The notes under the pieces: model-generated
What the model was told of the DNA's origin: nothing
What the model saw: only the letters and a program-made list of their open reading frames with translations
The model's database searches: none
Made by a program: the position numbers and the translations under genes
NCBI GenBank assembly: GCA_903822435.1
Contig: CAIJPE010000376.1
Location: 1-34,865 of the forward strand
Direction of reading: 5' to 3'
Length of the DNA: 34,865 bases
Origin: an uncultured beta proteobacterium
Lineage (GTDB): Bacteria; Pseudomonadota; Gammaproteobacteria; Burkholderiales; Burkholderiaceae_C
Part shown: piece after piece, positions 22,498-32,338 of the stretch
Position numbering within the stretch: the first letter of the stretch is position 1
Layout: each line of letters opens with the position of its first letter

Positions 22498-23727
22498 ATG
22501 GACCGTCGCACCTTCCTCTCCTCTTCCACGCTGGCTCCGCTGGTGGGCGCCGGTGGCAGCCTGCTGCCGCTGGCGGCACTGGCCGCCGACGAGATCGGCA
22601 TCGGCAGCATCCACGACCTCTCGGGCGGCCTGGACATCTACGGCAAGCCCATGCTGGATGCACTGACGCTGGCCATCGAAGAGCAGAACGCCGCCGGTGG
22701 CCTGCTGGGCAAGTCCTGCAAGCTGGTCAGCTACGACCCGCAGTCCAACATGCAGATGTACGCGCAGTTCGCACAGCAGGCGGCTCTGAAAGACAAGGTG
22801 GCGGTCGTGATGGGGGGCATCACGTCCGCCTCGCGCGAGGTGATCCGCCCGGTGCTCAACAAGTACAAGGAGCTTTACTTCTACAACACCCAGTATGAAG
22901 GTGGCGTGTGCGACCGCGGCACCTTCTGCACCGGCGTGACGCCCGCGCAGACGGTGGGCAAGCTCATTCCCTATGCGATGAAGAAGTGGGGCAAGAAGAT
23001 CTACGTGGTGGCGGCCGACTACAACTACGGCCAGATCACCTCGCAGTGGGTCAAGAAGTTCGCCATGGAGAATGGCGGCAGCACGGTGGCCATCGACTTC
23101 TTCCCGCTGGACGTCACCAACTTCGGACCCACCATCAGCAAGATCGAGGCGGCCAAGCCCGACATGGTGGTGTCCGCGCTGGTGGGCGGCGCCCACATCT
23201 CGTTCTACCGGCAGTGGGCCGCGGCGGGCCTGAACAAGAAGATTCCGCTGGCCTCCACCACCTTCGCCGTCGGCAACGAGCAGATCGTGCTGTCGGCCGA
23301 AGAGGCCGATGGCTTCCTGCTGTCCTACAACTACTTCGAGAACATCGACAACCCGGTCAACAAGGCCTTCAAGGAGCGTTTCCACAAGCGCTTCGGGGCC
23401 GACTACCCCAACATCACCGAACTGGCGATGGGCACCTACCAGGGCTTCAAGCTGTGGGCCGAAGGCGTGAAGAAGGCTGGCTCCGTGGACCTGGCCAAGG
23501 TCACCACGGCGCTGGAGTCGGGCATCAGCATCGAGGCCCCCAGCGGCAAGGTCACCATCGACCCCGCCACCCACCACTGCATCCTGAACGTGAGCATCGC
23601 CGAGGTGAAGAACAAGAAGCTCAACATCCTGCAGACCTTCACCCAGCAGCCGCCGGCCGACACCAGCGCCGTGTGCGACCTGAAGAAGAACCCGAAGGAC
23701 AACCAGCAGTACGTCATCAAGGTCTAG
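22498..23727 (+). CDS. Amide/urea-type ABC transporter substrate-binding protein (FmdD/UrtA-like)
   Basis: 409 residues from ATG 22498. The N-terminus MDRRTFLSSS plus a hydrophobic stretch ending ALAA at about 30 is a twin-arginine-type signal peptide. The mature part, EIGIGSIHDLSGGLDIYGKPMLDALTLAIEEQNAAGGLLGK, with NTQYEGGVCDRGTFCTG and YVVAADYNYGQITSQWVKKF, is typical of the urea/short-chain-amide binding group (UrtA, FmdD, AmiC). It begins 47 bp after the amidase and is followed by two permease and two ATPase genes. The ligand is most likely the amidase substrate. Confidence 0.9.
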   Translation: MDRRTFLSSSTLAPLVGAGGSLLPLAALAADEIGIGSIHDLSGGLDIYGKPMLDALTLAIEEQNAAGGLLGKSCKLVSYDPQSNMQMYAQFAQQAALKDKVAVVMGGITSASREVIRPVLNKYKELYFYNTQYEGGVCDRGTFCTGVTPAQTVGKLIPYAMKKWGKKIYVVAADYNYGQITSQWVKKFAMENGGSTVAIDFFPLDVTNFGPTISKIEAAKPDMVVSALVGGAHISFYRQWAAAGLNKKIPLASTTFAVGNEQIVLSAEEADGFLLSYNYFENIDNPVNKAFKERFHKRFGADYPNITELAMGTYQGFKLWAEGVKKAGSVDLAKVTTALESGISIEAPSGKVTIDPATHHCILNVSIAEVKNKKLNILQTFTQQPPADTSAVCDLKKNPKDNQQYVIKV

Positions 23728-23748
23728 TCACCGCACCCTGCCCCGGCC

Positions 23749-24615
23749 ATGGACCTCGCCCTCGTCGTTGCGATCCAGATCCTCTATGCCGTCGCCAGCC
23801 TGGTGATCATCTCGTCGGGCCTGGCGGTGATCTTCGGCATGATGAAGGTCATCAACCTCGCGCATGGTGAGTTCCTGATGCTGGGGGCCTACGCCACCAT
23901 CGGTGCCATCAAGGTGGGCATCAACCTGTGGATCGCGATCTTCCTGGTCGCGCCCGTGGCGGTGGGGCTGGTGGGGGTGGTGCTGGAGCGGCTGGTGATC
24001 CGGCGCCTGTATGGCCGGATGGTGGACACCATGCTGGCCACCTGGGGCCTGTCGCTGCTGCTGGTGGGCATCGTCACCTCGCTGGTGGGCAACACCACCG
24101 CCGGGGTGTCCACGCCGCTGGGCAACTTCGCCATCGGCGCCTACCGGGTCAGCGCCTATACGCTGGTGATCATCGCGGTGGGGGCCTTGCTGGCGTGGGC
24201 CATCCGCTGGGTGCTTACGCGGACCCAACTGGGTCTGATCGCCCGCGGCACCATGCAGAACCCGGCCATGGCCGACGCGCTGGGCATCAGTCCGGGCAAG
24301 GTCTATTCGGTGACCTTTGCCGTGGGAGCGGCGCTGTCGGGGCTGGCTGGCGGCCTGGTGGCGCCGCTGACCGGCGTGGTGCCCACCATGGGCGCCGCTT
24401 TCGTGGCCAAGTCATTCATCACCGTGATCGGAGGGGGGCCGGCCTTGCTGGCGGGCCTGGTCGGGGCGTCGACCCTGTTCGGCACCATCAACCAGGCTGC
24501 CACCTTCCTCACCACGCCCGTCTTCGGCGAAGTGGCCCTGCTGTTGGCGGCCATCGTCATGCTGCGCCTCCTGCCCCAGGGCATCACGGGCCGCTTCTTC
24601 AAGGGTTCGCTGTGA
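23749..24615 (+). CDS. ABC transporter permease, LivH/UrtB type
   Basis: 288 residues, strongly hydrophobic with about eight membrane segments. The conserved LivH/UrtB text SGLAVIFGMMKVINLAHGEFLMLGAY lies near the N-terminus, with VAKSFITVIGGGPALLAGLVGASTLFG near the C-terminus. It forms one half of the inner-membrane channel. The stop overlaps the next permease start as GTGA, indicating coupled translation. Confidence 0.93.
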   Translation: MDLALVVAIQILYAVASLVIISSGLAVIFGMMKVINLAHGEFLMLGAYATIGAIKVGINLWIAIFLVAPVAVGLVGVVLERLVIRRLYGRMVDTMLATWGLSLLLVGIVTSLVGNTTAGVSTPLGNFAIGAYRVSAYTLVIIAVGALLAWAIRWVLTRTQLGLIARGTMQNPAMADALGISPGKVYSVTFAVGAALSGLAGGLVAPLTGVVPTMGAAFVAKSFITVIGGGPALLAGLVGASTLFGTINQAATFLTTPVFGEVALLLAAIVMLRLLPQGITGRFFKGSL

Positions 24616-25676
24616 AGGGCTACATCGCCTCCTGGGTCAGCGCCGCCGTCACCTCGCTGGTGGGGCTGGCGCTCATGTTCGGCCTGCCCAGCGTGCTGGA
24701 CGACTTCATGCTGATCCAGGTGACCATTTACGTGGTGATGGCCATCCTGGGCGTCAGCCTGGGTTTCATCTGGGGCTACGGCGGCATCCTGTGCTTCGGC
24801 CAGGCAGCCTTCTTCGGCCTGGGCTCCTACACATATGCCATCGCCGTGATGAACCTGGGCGACAGCACCGTGCCCTTTTTGCTGGCCATTGCCGTGCCCG
24901 CGCTCTTTGCGGCCCTGCTCGGCTACGTCATCTTCTACGGCCGTCTGTCCGACGTGTACATGGGCGTCATCACGCTCACGGTCACGCTGATCCTGTTCAA
25001 CCTGGTCAACTCCACGGCGGGGCCCGAGTGGAAGATCGGCAAGGCGCCGTTGGGCGGCTTCAACGGCATCCCGTCCGTCCCCGGCATCAACCTGCCCTGG
25101 GACACCGAAGACACGCTCGGCCCACGCGGCATGTACAACCTGTCCTTCGGCCTGCTGCTGTTGGTGTACCTGGGCCTGCGGGCGCTGCTGGCCTCGCGCG
25201 TGGGCCGGGTCATCGTGGCCATCAAGGAAAACGAACAACGGGCCCTGCTGCTGGGCTACGACGCCCGCGCCTACAAGCTGTTCACGTTCACCCTGGGCGG
25301 CGCCATCGCGGGCATGGCGGGCTGCCTCTTCGCCAACTGGGGCTCGTTCACCAGCCCCACCATCTTCGGCCTGGCCCAATCGGCGCAGATCATCATCTGG
25401 GTGATCGTGGGCGGGCTGGGCACGCTCCTGGGCCCGGTGGTGGGTTGCGTGGCCATCCAGTGGCTCACCACGCAGATCGGCACGCAGCAGACCTTCAATG
25501 CCAACCTGGTGCTGGGCGCCATCCTGGTGGTGTTCGTGCTGCTGGTGCCGCGCGGGGTGGTGCCGGGCATCGGCACGCTGATCGAGCGCCTGCTGGCCCG
25601 GCGCAAGGCTTCGCCCGCCCTGGCGTCCACCGGCACGCCGCCAGCCGCTCTGACGGCGGAGGAGCGACCGTCGTGA
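24612..25676 (+). CDS. ABC transporter permease, LivM/UrtC type
   Basis: 354 residues from GTG 24612, which overlaps the previous stop by 4 bp and yields the expected N-terminus; an upstream start would run into the other permease. LivM/UrtC features are FIWGYGGILCFGQAAFFGLGSYTYA, YMGVITLTVTLILFNLVNS, VGRVIVAIKENEQRALLLGYDARAYKLF and IIIWVIVGGLGTLLGPVVG. It is the second half of the channel. Unlike the nicotinate-operon importer, the two permeases are separate genes here. Confidence 0.92.
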   Translation: MKGYIASWVSAAVTSLVGLALMFGLPSVLDDFMLIQVTIYVVMAILGVSLGFIWGYGGILCFGQAAFFGLGSYTYAIAVMNLGDSTVPFLLAIAVPALFAALLGYVIFYGRLSDVYMGVITLTVTLILFNLVNSTAGPEWKIGKAPLGGFNGIPSVPGINLPWDTEDTLGPRGMYNLSFGLLLLVYLGLRALLASRVGRVIVAIKENEQRALLLGYDARAYKLFTFTLGGAIAGMAGCLFANWGSFTSPTIFGLAQSAQIIIWVIVGGLGTLLGPVVGCVAIQWLTTQIGTQQTFNANLVLGAILVVFVLLVPRGVVPGIGTLIERLLARRKASPALASTGTPPAALTAEERPS

Positions 25677-26392
25677 GCGTGCCCTTGCTGGAGACCCGAA
25701 ACCTGAACGTCCGCTTCGGCGGGGTGCATGCCACGCGCGACGTCAATTTCGTGTTGGCCGAAAACGAGTTGCGTTGCGTCATCGGCCCCAACGGCGCGGG
25801 CAAGAGCACCTTTTTCAAGCTGCTGACCGGGCAGGTGAAGCCCACCTCGGGGCAGATCCTGTTCCGCGGCCAGGACATCTCGCGGATGCAGCCGCACGAT
25901 CCCGGTCGCCTGGGCATCGGCATCAAGACGCAGGTGCCCAGCCTGTTCAACGGGCTGTCGGTCTGGGAGAACGTGTGGCTGTCGGCGCGCCGCACCCACG
26001 CAGAGCCCAAGGCCCGGCAGGTGACCGCCAGCACCCTGGAGCGAGTGGGCATGATGGCGCACAAGAACGCGTTGGCCGGGGTGCTGGCGCACGGGCAGCG
26101 GCAGTGGGTGGAACTGGCGGTGGTGATCGCGGGCGACCCGCCGCTGATCCTGCTGGACGAACCTGCCGCCGGCATGAGCGATGGCGAAGTCGCGCGCACG
26201 GCTGAGCTGATCCTGGAGATCAACCGCCAGCACGCGCTGGTGGTGGTGGAACACGACATGAGCTTCATCCGCATGATCGCCCGCAAGGTGACGGTGCTGC
26301 ACCAGGGCCAGATCATCCGAGAGGACACGCCCGACCGCATCATGGCCGACCCACTGGTGCAGCAGATCTACCTCGGCAAGAAGGCGCACTGA
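25673..26392 (+). CDS. ABC transporter ATP-binding protein, UrtD type
   Basis: 239 residues from GTG 25673, overlapping the permease stop by 4 bp, with GGAGGAG 8 bases upstream. Walker A is GPNGAGKST at 38-46, the signature region is LAHGQRQWVELA at about 138-149 and Walker B is LILLDEPAAGM at about 158-168. The HGQ.QW.E signature is the UrtD form rather than the LivG form, which supports a urea/amide-type system. The canonical GRTFQ element is replaced by GIKTQVPSLFNGLSVWENV. Confidence 0.93.
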   Translation: MSVPLLETRNLNVRFGGVHATRDVNFVLAENELRCVIGPNGAGKSTFFKLLTGQVKPTSGQILFRGQDISRMQPHDPGRLGIGIKTQVPSLFNGLSVWENVWLSARRTHAEPKARQVTASTLERVGMMAHKNALAGVLAHGQRQWVELAVVIAGDPPLILLDEPAAGMSDGEVARTAELILEINRQHALVVVEHDMSFIRMIARKVTVLHQGQIIREDTPDRIMADPLVQQIYLGKKAH

Positions 26393-27102
26393 TGGCCCTG
26401 CTGGACGTGCGCGCCCTGGATGCCGGCTACGGAGCCATCCCTGTCCTGCGCGGCATCACGCTGGCCATTGCGCCGGGCGAGTCGGTGGGCATCCTGGGCC
26501 ACAACGGCATGGGCAAGACGACCCTTCTGCGCTGCCTCATCGGGGCGCTCAGGCCCACGGCGGGCACCGTGCAGTTTTCCGGCCAGGACGTCACCACGTT
26601 GCCGCCGCACGGCCGCGCGCGGCTGGGCATGGCCTACGTGCCGCAGGGGCGCGAGATCTTCGCCGGATTGTCGGTGCTCGACAACCTGCGCATGGGCTTG
26701 CTCAAGACCGGCATCACCGACCCCGCCGCGATCGATGCGCTGCTTGCCGACTTCCCGCGCATCAAGCCCCTGCTGGACCGTGCCGGCGGTTCCTTGTCGG
26801 GCGGCGAGCAGCAGCTCCTGGCGCTGGCGCGGGCGCTCGCCGGCAAGCCCAGCCTGCTCTTGCTGGACGAACCCACCGAGGGCATCCAGCCTTCCATCAT
26901 CGAAGAGATCGCCGACACCTTGCAGGCCTTGCGGCAGCGCCTGGGCCTGGCCATCGTGCTGGTCGAGCAGAACCTGGACTTCATCGCCAGCGTGTCCGAG
27001 CGCGTGCTGGTGATCAAGCGCGGCCAGATCGGTGGAGAGATCCCGCGCGAGCACCTGGGCGACTTCGCCGTGATGAGCGAGTACACCGGCGTCCACGCCT
27101 GA
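26392..27102 (+). CDS. ABC transporter ATP-binding protein, UrtE type
   Basis: 236 residues from ATG 26392, sharing one base with the preceding stop. Walker A is GHNGMGKTT at 36-44, the UrtE-like variant; the signature LSGGEQQLLALARAL is followed by Walker B LLLLDEPTEGIQPSII. VPQGREIFAGLSVLDNL is also family text. It completes the five-gene importer downstream of the amidase and ends the plus-strand block. Confidence 0.93.
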   Translation: MALLDVRALDAGYGAIPVLRGITLAIAPGESVGILGHNGMGKTTLLRCLIGALRPTAGTVQFSGQDVTTLPPHGRARLGMAYVPQGREIFAGLSVLDNLRMGLLKTGITDPAAIDALLADFPRIKPLLDRAGGSLSGGEQQLLALARALAGKPSLLLLDEPTEGIQPSIIEEIADTLQALRQRLGLAIVLVEQNLDFIASVSERVLVIKRGQIGGEIPREHLGDFAVMSEYTGVHA

Positions 27103-27143
27103 GCGCGCCGCGCCAGCCGGCCCTGCGGCGTCCTGCGGCTCAG
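27099..27143. terminator. Possible hairpin between convergent transporter and MCP genes
   Basis: CTGAGC at 27099-27104 pairs with GCTCAG at 27138-27143, and inside it CGCCGC at 27106-27111 pairs with GCGGCG at 27125-27130. It spans the 37-bp gap and both stop codons. No T-tract follows on either strand, so termination is uncertain. Confidence 0.3.
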
Positions 27144-29578
27144 CCGAGCATGCGCGCGTGTTCGTTGGGCCGCTCAGCGCTGCGCGCCCAGGCCGCAGCC
27201 TTCGGCTTGGTGTCGACGGCCAGTGGCTGCTCGGCGTGATAGACGCCGCAGCTGACGAGGGTGTCGTCGGTGGCAGGACGGACCCAGGCTTCCTTGGCCG
27301 TCATGCGCCCCGTTCCGGGATGGGGTGCCTCGTACTCCACCCAGGCGCCGCCCGCGTCGGCGGCCGACCAGAACAGGGCCAGCCGGGTCGGATCGCCCAC
27401 GCTCTGGCCCATGAGATCGGGTTGCGCGCCGTGCGCAGCGAAGCTGCCGTGGCGGTCCATGGCCACGATGTAGAGGTCGCGGTCGTGGAAGGCGCCTTCG
27501 GGGTCCTGGAAGTCCTGCATCGCCTGCTGCCGGCCAACCTCGGCGATGTGCACGACGGCGCGCTCGACCAGCGCCATCGCCTCGTCCGCCGAACCCTGGC
27601 GCAACCGCATGGAGGCCACGGCCTCGCGCAGCGACTGGGCCCGCGTCACCAGCGCGCCCGAGGCCGAGGCCGACTCCTCCACCAGCGCGGCATTCTCGCG
27701 CGTGATCTCGTCGAGGTTGCCCACGCTCTGGGTCACCTCCTTCAGCCCGCTGCTCTGCTGTGTGCTGGATTCCGAGATTGCCCGCAGCTGCATCGACACT
27801 TCCCGCACCCCGTCCACGATGGTCGATAGCGAGCCGCTCACGTTCTGCAGTTTTTCAGCCGACACCAGCACCTGGTCATTGGCGTTGCCGATCAGGTTGC
27901 GGATCTCTTCGGCCGAGGCTGCACACTGCTGGGCGAGCTGCCGCACTTCGCTGGCCACCACCGCAAAGCCCTTGCCGGATTCGCCCGCGCGGGCCGCTTC
28001 GATGGCCGCGTTCAGCGACAGCATCCCGGTCTGGAAGGCGACGTCGTCGATCACCCCCACCACCTCGGCCACGCGCTGCGAGGCCTCCTGCATCTGCTGC
28101 ATGGCCGTCACTGTTTCGCCCATGGCCGTGCGGCCGTCCTCGGCCTGCACTGCCAGCCGCTCGGTCAGGGCGTCCAGCACGCGCGCGGCCTCGGCGTTGT
28201 GCGCCACGGCCACGCTGAGCTCGCCGATCGCGCCGACGGAGGTGCGCAGGCTGCTGGCCTGCTCATCGGTGCGGCTGGCCAGCTTGCGGCTGCCGGCGCT
28301 GACTTGCTGGCCGGTCAGGTTGACCATGGCCGCGCTGTTGCGGATGTCCGATACCAGGCGCGAAAGGTGCTGGCTCATCGCGTCCACCAACTGCCCGATC
28401 TCGGCCAGTTCGTCCCGGCCACGCACCTGAACGCGATGCGACAGGTCGCCCGCGGCGATGGCCGAAGCGCCGCGCTTGAGCTCGCCCAGGGCTCCGCGCA
28501 CCGTGATGGTAAAGGTCGTCAACAGATAGACCAGCACCAGGATCCCGCTGCCGAAGGCGGCCAGTTCCACGGCCATCTTGCGTTCGGCGCGGTGCAGCCG
28601 CTCGCGCAGCGCGTTGGCCAGGCGGGTGTAGGCGTCGGTCTGCGCCGCCAGGGTGTGTGCGGAGGCCCGGCTTGCCACATCCAGGAATTGCGCGGCGTCC
28701 ATCGGCGGTTGTTCGACCATGAACACCGTCTGAATGGTCTTGGCGAGTTGCTCGATGGCCTGCCGGGCCGGTGGCCACGAGCCCGGCACTTCGCCGCCGG
28801 CGCGCTGCAGTGCGGCCATCTTGGCGGCGGTCTCGGCGGCTGCGCGCAGGATCTGTCGCGATTGCTGCAGCACCTCGACCCGCTCGAAGGGCTTCACGTC
28901 CTTGCGCCGCAAGAGCTGGACACCCTGGGCTTGGGCCGTGTCCAGCGCCTCGAGCAGCGGCAGCGTGCTGTTCGTGACCAGGTCCATCAGGTGGTAGGAG
29001 CGAGCCTCCGGGTCCAGGAGCAGCTCCGAACGCTCCGCGTTGATGATCACCCATTGGCGCAGGCTGTCGATGGCGGCGGTGTGAGCCTCGAAGGCGTCAT
29101 ACGGGTCGTCTGGGGGCTTGCCGTCGGCCAGGGCCTGCAAGCCCTGCCGCACCGGCAGCCATGCGTCCTCGATCCGATAGCCCTGGATCGAGGCCGCACG
29201 GCTGTCGAAGGCCACGATGGCCCCCTTCAGGGCGCCGCGAGCTTCATCGCGCAGCGGGCCAGCCGTGGCCTCACCCGACAGCACGCGGTGGGTGGCGCTG
29301 CGCAACTGCTGTGCCCGCAGGGCCACCGGCGCGGCCAGTTCGGCCAGGCCCACGCCCTCCAGTTCGACCAGCGCAGTGTGGCGGTCGGCCTGCAGGGTGA
29401 TGAAGGACATCACCATCAGCACCAGCAAGGGCAGCACCAGCGAAGTGGCCACCAGCGCCAGCTTGGCCGGCAGACGCAGCCGCTGCATGACCATCGTGCC
29501 GGGCCGCAGGATGGCGGACGTCCAGCTGCGCCCACGGTTCTGGCGGTGCTGTCGGTGTGGACCGTCTGCGGTGTTCAT
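27140..29578 (-). CDS. Methyl-accepting chemotaxis protein with extra C-terminal Cache domain
   Basis: 812 residues. A membrane helix at about 38-62 and another at about 336-360 enclose a helical periplasmic sensor of about 275 residues. A HAMP domain (about 360-412) and the signalling helices follow, with the conserved hairpin tip [41 protein letters not shown] at about 509-549. After the signalling domain (about 675-785) comes a single Cache-like domain: [57 protein letters not shown]. That places a small-molecule sensor in the cytoplasm as well. No good ribosome binding site precedes ATG 29578, but the in-frame residues before the first helix look family-typical. It is last in the chemotaxis operon and ends beside the amide locus. 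Confidence 0.9.
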   Translation of the reverse strand: MNTADGPHRQHRQNRGRSWTSAILRPGTMVMQRLRLPAKLALVATSLVLPLLVLMVMSFITLQADRHTALVELEGVGLAELAAPVALRAQQLRSATHRVLSGEATAGPLRDEARGALKGAIVAFDSRAASIQGYRIEDAWLPVRQGLQALADGKPPDDPYDAFEAHTAAIDSLRQWVIINAERSELLLDPEARSYHLMDLVTNSTLPLLEALDTAQAQGVQLLRRKDVKPFERVEVLQQSRQILRAAAETAAKMAALQRAGGEVPGSWPPARQAIEQLAKTIQTVFMVEQPPMDAAQFLDVASRASAHTLAAQTDAYTRLANALRERLHRAERKMAVELAAFGSGILVLVYLLTTFTITVRGALGELKRGASAIAAGDLSHRVQVRGRDELAEIGQLVDAMSQHLSRLVSDIRNSAAMVNLTGQQVSAGSRKLASRTDEQASSLRTSVGAIGELSVAVAHNAEAARVLDALTERLAVQAEDGRTAMGETVTAMQQMQEASQRVAEVVGVIDDVAFQTGMLSLNAAIEAARAGESGKGFAVVASEVRQLAQQCAASAEEIRNLIGNANDQVLVSAEKLQNVSGSLSTIVDGVREVSMQLRAISESSTQQSSGLKEVTQSVGNLDEITRENAALVEESASASGALVTRAQSLREAVASMRLRQGSADEAMALVERAVVHIAEVGRQQAMQDFQDPEGAFHDRDLYIVAMDRHGSFAAHGAQPDLMGQSVGDPTRLALFWSAADAGGAWVEYEAPHPGTGRMTAKEAWVRPATDDTLVSCGVYHAEQPLAVDTKPKAAAWARSAERPNEHARMLG

Positions 29579-29676
29579 GGGGCTGGCGGGAAGGGGTCAG
29601 GCGGGGTCGAGTGCGCTTGCCGATGCTGCACCAGGGGGCCTTGGGGGGATGCCGCAAGTTGGGGGGGCAAGGCGGC

Positions 29677-30819
29677 TCAGTTGTCAGCCAGGGCCAGACT
29701 CGAGACTTCGCCCAGCCACCCGGCCACGTCGCCCAGCGGCAACACGTCGTCGGCAGCACCCAAGCGGATGGCCTCGCGTGGCATGCCGAACACCACGCAG
29801 GTGGCCTCGTCCTGGGCACCGGTGCGGGCGCCGGCTTCGTGCATGTCCAGCAGGCCGCGCGCGCCGTCGTCGCCCATGCCGGTGAGGATCACGCCCACCG
29901 CGTTGCGGCCGGCGTGCTGCGCCACCGACTTGAACAGCACGTCCACCGACGGCTTGTGGCGATTGACCAGCGGGCCGTCGCGCACCCCCACGACGTACTG
30001 CGCACCGCTGCGCAACAGCTGCATGTGGCGGCCACCCGGCGCGATGAGCACCCGGCCTGGAATGACGCGGTCGCCATCCTTGGCTTCCTTCACCTCCATC
30101 GCACACAGGCCATTGAGGCGTGCCGCGAAGGCGGCGGTGAAGGCTTCGGGCATGTGCTGGACGATGACGATGCCCGGCGTGGTGCGCGGCAGGCTGCACA
30201 GCACGGTTTCGATGGCCAGCACGCCGCCGGTGGAGCTGCCGATGGCGATCACGCGGTCGGTGGTTTCGGCCATGGCATGGCCGTGCGAGCCGAGATGGGC
30301 CAGCCCCGGGTGCGGCACCACCGTGCGCGGCAATGCGCCGACAGCCGGCCGCGCGGCGACCTGGGCCGCACCGGGCGCCGCCGCATGGGGGTGCCGGCGT
30401 CCGAGCATCTTCACGTTGGCCTGCGCGGCGGCTCGCACGGCGGCCACCAGGCCGTTGGAGGGGTCGGCCAGGAAGTCGCGCAGACCCAGCTTGGGCTTGG
30501 TCACGAAGCTCACGGCGCCTTCGGCCAGGGCCTGCAGGGTGGTGGCAGCGCCAGCCGCCGTCAGCGTGGAGCACATCACCACGGGCGTGGGCCGTTCAGC
30601 CATCACCTTGCGCAGGAAGCTGATGCCGTCCATGCGCGGCATCTCCACGTCCAGCACGATCACGTCGGGCCAGCGCGCTTCCATCTTCGGCCACGCGAAC
30701 AGCGGGTCGCCCGCCGTGGCGATGACCTCGATGCCGCTGGCTGTGAGCGTCTCGGCCAGATGGCGCCGCACCACGGCGGAGTCGTCGACGACGATGGCGG
30801 TGATCTTGGGGGTTTGCAT
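29677..30819 (-). CDS. cheB: Chemotaxis response regulator protein-glutamate methylesterase CheB
   Basis: 380 residues from ATG 30819 with AGGAG about 10 bases upstream, inside the end of cheD. The receiver domain covers residues 1-120, with acidic pocket D12/D13 (VVDDS) and phosphoacceptor D57 ([11 protein letters not shown]). A Pro/Ala/His linker (about 140-185) leads to the methylesterase domain with catalytic Ser in IGSSTGG, His in [13 protein letters not shown] and Asp in GMGDDGARG. It demethylates or deamidates receptor glutamyl/glutaminyl residues during adaptation. It lies between cheD and the Cache-containing receptor gene. Confidence 0.96.
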   Translation of the reverse strand: MQTPKITAIVVDDSAVVRRHLAETLTASGIEVIATAGDPLFAWPKMEARWPDVIVLDVEMPRMDGISFLRKVMAERPTPVVMCSTLTAAGAATTLQALAEGAVSFVTKPKLGLRDFLADPSNGLVAAVRAAAQANVKMLGRRHPHAAAPGAAQVAARPAVGALPRTVVPHPGLAHLGSHGHAMAETTDRVIAIGSSTGGVLAIETVLCSLPRTTPGIVIVQHMPEAFTAAFAARLNGLCAMEVKEAKDGDRVIPGRVLIAPGGRHMQLLRSGAQYVVGVRDGPLVNRHKPSVDVLFKSVAQHAGRNAVGVILTGMGDDGARGLLDMHEAGARTGAQDEATCVVFGMPREAIRLGAADDVLPLGDVAGWLGEVSSLALADN

Positions 30820-30825
30820 GAAGGC

Positions 30826-31533
30826 TCAACTCCTGCGCGTGGTGCGGCCGCCCTGGGCCAGCGGTGACTGGGCGCTCAGGTGCGGCAAGGGCGCCGCACC
30901 GTGTCCGCGCTTCATGGCCACTTCGCCCGAGGCCAGCGTCAGGGTCACGGTGCGGGGCACGTCCTCGCCCACGTCCACGCCCTGCAGCTTGAAGCCGTAG
31001 CGGTCGATGAGGCTCCAGCCCTGCTCGATGTTTCGCTCGCCCACGTTGAACTTGAGCTGCCCGCCTTCGGGCATGGTGTCGGCGCCGCCGTACAAGTGGG
31101 CTTCGTACTCTTCGGGCTCTGTCCTGGCGGCTCGCAGGCGCTGCACCATGGCCTCGATGGCTTCGTCGCCGTAGCGACCATCGGGGGCCTGGTCCGGCTT
31201 GCGGGTGCGGCTGGGCAGCAGGAAGTGGCACATGCCGCCCATCCGGCGGGCCGGGTGCCACAGCGTCACTGCCACGCAGGAGCCGAGCAAGGTGCGCAAG
31301 CCCGCCGCCGCGTTGCCGAAGTGCATTTCACCAGGCATGAGCATGACGATTTCACCGGGCTTGGCGTTCACCTGCCAATGCCGCGGCTGCGGCGTCGGCT
31401 CGATGGGATAGGGCAGGCCCATGGGCATCGTCGCAGGCCCCAGCGGCGAGCGCGCCGCGCGTTCTGCCGCGGCGCGTTCGCGCGCCTGCAGCATGCGCTG
31501 GCCGAGCGTGGTGCGCGACTCAGGCATGGGCAT
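30826..31533 (-). CDS. cheD: Chemoreceptor glutamine deamidase CheD
   Basis: 235 residues from ATG 31533; ATG 31527 two codons later is equally possible. Both overlap the cheR stop (ATGCCTGA). The CheD core is clear: VMLMPGEMHFGNAAAGLRTLLGSCVAVTLWHP with the catalytic Cys in GSC, GGMCHFLLPSR with the catalytic His, and a C-terminal KFNVGERNIEQGWSLIDRYGF. It deamidates receptor glutamines and usually works together with CheB and CheR, as the operon order suggests. The first 60 residues are a low-similarity extension rich in Arg and Ala. Confidence 0.93.
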   Translation of the reverse strand: MPMPESRTTLGQRMLQARERAAAERAARSPLGPATMPMGLPYPIEPTPQPRHWQVNAKPGEIVMLMPGEMHFGNAAAGLRTLLGSCVAVTLWHPARRMGGMCHFLLPSRTRKPDQAPDGRYGDEAIEAMVQRLRAARTEPEEYEAHLYGGADTMPEGGQLKFNVGERNIEQGWSLIDRYGFKLQGVDVGEDVPRTVTLTLASGEVAMKRGHGAAPLPHLSAQSPLAQGGRTTRRS

Positions 31534-32320
31534 GGATCGCGGTGGCCAGCACGCGCACCGGCAGGCCCAGGGTCGACAGCGATTCGGCATGGCCCGTGTA
31601 CAACACGCCATCGGGCTTGAGTTGCGTCAGCACGCGGCGCACGATCTGGGCCTTTGCATCGGCGTCGAAGTAGATGAGCACGTTGCGCAGGAAGATCACG
31701 TCGAACTGCGGCAGCTGCGGCAAAGGTTGCATCAGGTTGGCCTGCAGGAAGCGGACGCGGTCGCGCAACGAGCGCGCCACCAGCAGTTCACCCGCATGGA
31801 CGCCTTCGCCCTTCAGGCAGTAGCGCTTGAGGTAGTCGGGCGGCACCATGCGCGCGCGGTCCATCGGGTACAGGCCTCGGGTGGCGGCCTCGACCATGGC
31901 CGTGGACAGGTCGGTGCCGATCACCAGCCACGGCGTCTTGCCCAACTGGTCGGCCAGCAGCATGGCCGTGCTGTAGGCCTCTTCCCCCGATGACGAGGCC
32001 GCGCTCCAGACCCGGAATTCCTGGCCTTCCGGGTGCTTGGCCAGGCGCTCGGCCAGGTCGTTGAAGTGCTGGGGCTCTCGGAAGAAATAGGTCTCGTTGG
32101 TGGTCAGGCGGTCGACCAGGCGCGTCATCTCTTCGGCGGGGGCGTTGCCCTGCACCATCTTCTGCACATAGCTTTCGATGTCGGCAGCCCCGGCGTCCTG
32201 CGCCAGGCGCTGCAGGCGGCTGGCCACCAGGGCCTGCTTGTGCTCACCCAGCCGGATGCCCGAAATCTTCTCGAAAAGCTGCGTGACCGAGTCGAAGGAC
32301 TTGCGTGAGAGGGGAATCAT
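31520..32320 (-). CDS. cheR: Chemotaxis protein methyltransferase CheR
   Basis: 266 residues from ATG 32320, chosen because GGAG stands about 9 bases upstream; a TTG at 32338 would add six residues. The N-terminal helical domain includes FEKISGIRLGEHKQALVASRLQRL. The SAM-binding domain has VWSAASSSGEEAYSTAMLL and FDVIFLRNVLIYFD. RLTTNETYFFREPQHF is also classic CheR. It methylates receptor glutamates using SAM. It begins 18 bp after cheW and its end overlaps cheD. Confidence 0.95.
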   Translation of the reverse strand: MIPLSRKSFDSVTQLFEKISGIRLGEHKQALVASRLQRLAQDAGAADIESYVQKMVQGNAPAEEMTRLVDRLTTNETYFFREPQHFNDLAERLAKHPEGQEFRVWSAASSSGEEAYSTAMLLADQLGKTPWLVIGTDLSTAMVEAATRGLYPMDRARMVPPDYLKRYCLKGEGVHAGELLVARSLRDRVRFLQANLMQPLPQLPQFDVIFLRNVLIYFDADAKAQIVRRVLTQLKPDGVLYTGHAESLSTLGLPVRVLATAIHAHA

Positions 32321-32338
32321 TCGGCCAGCTCCGTGCAA

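Noticed and set aside
28199..31000. A 933-codon plus-strand frame across the chemotaxis genes
   Set aside because: It spans parts of several well-supported minus-strand genes and their gap and shows no family motif.
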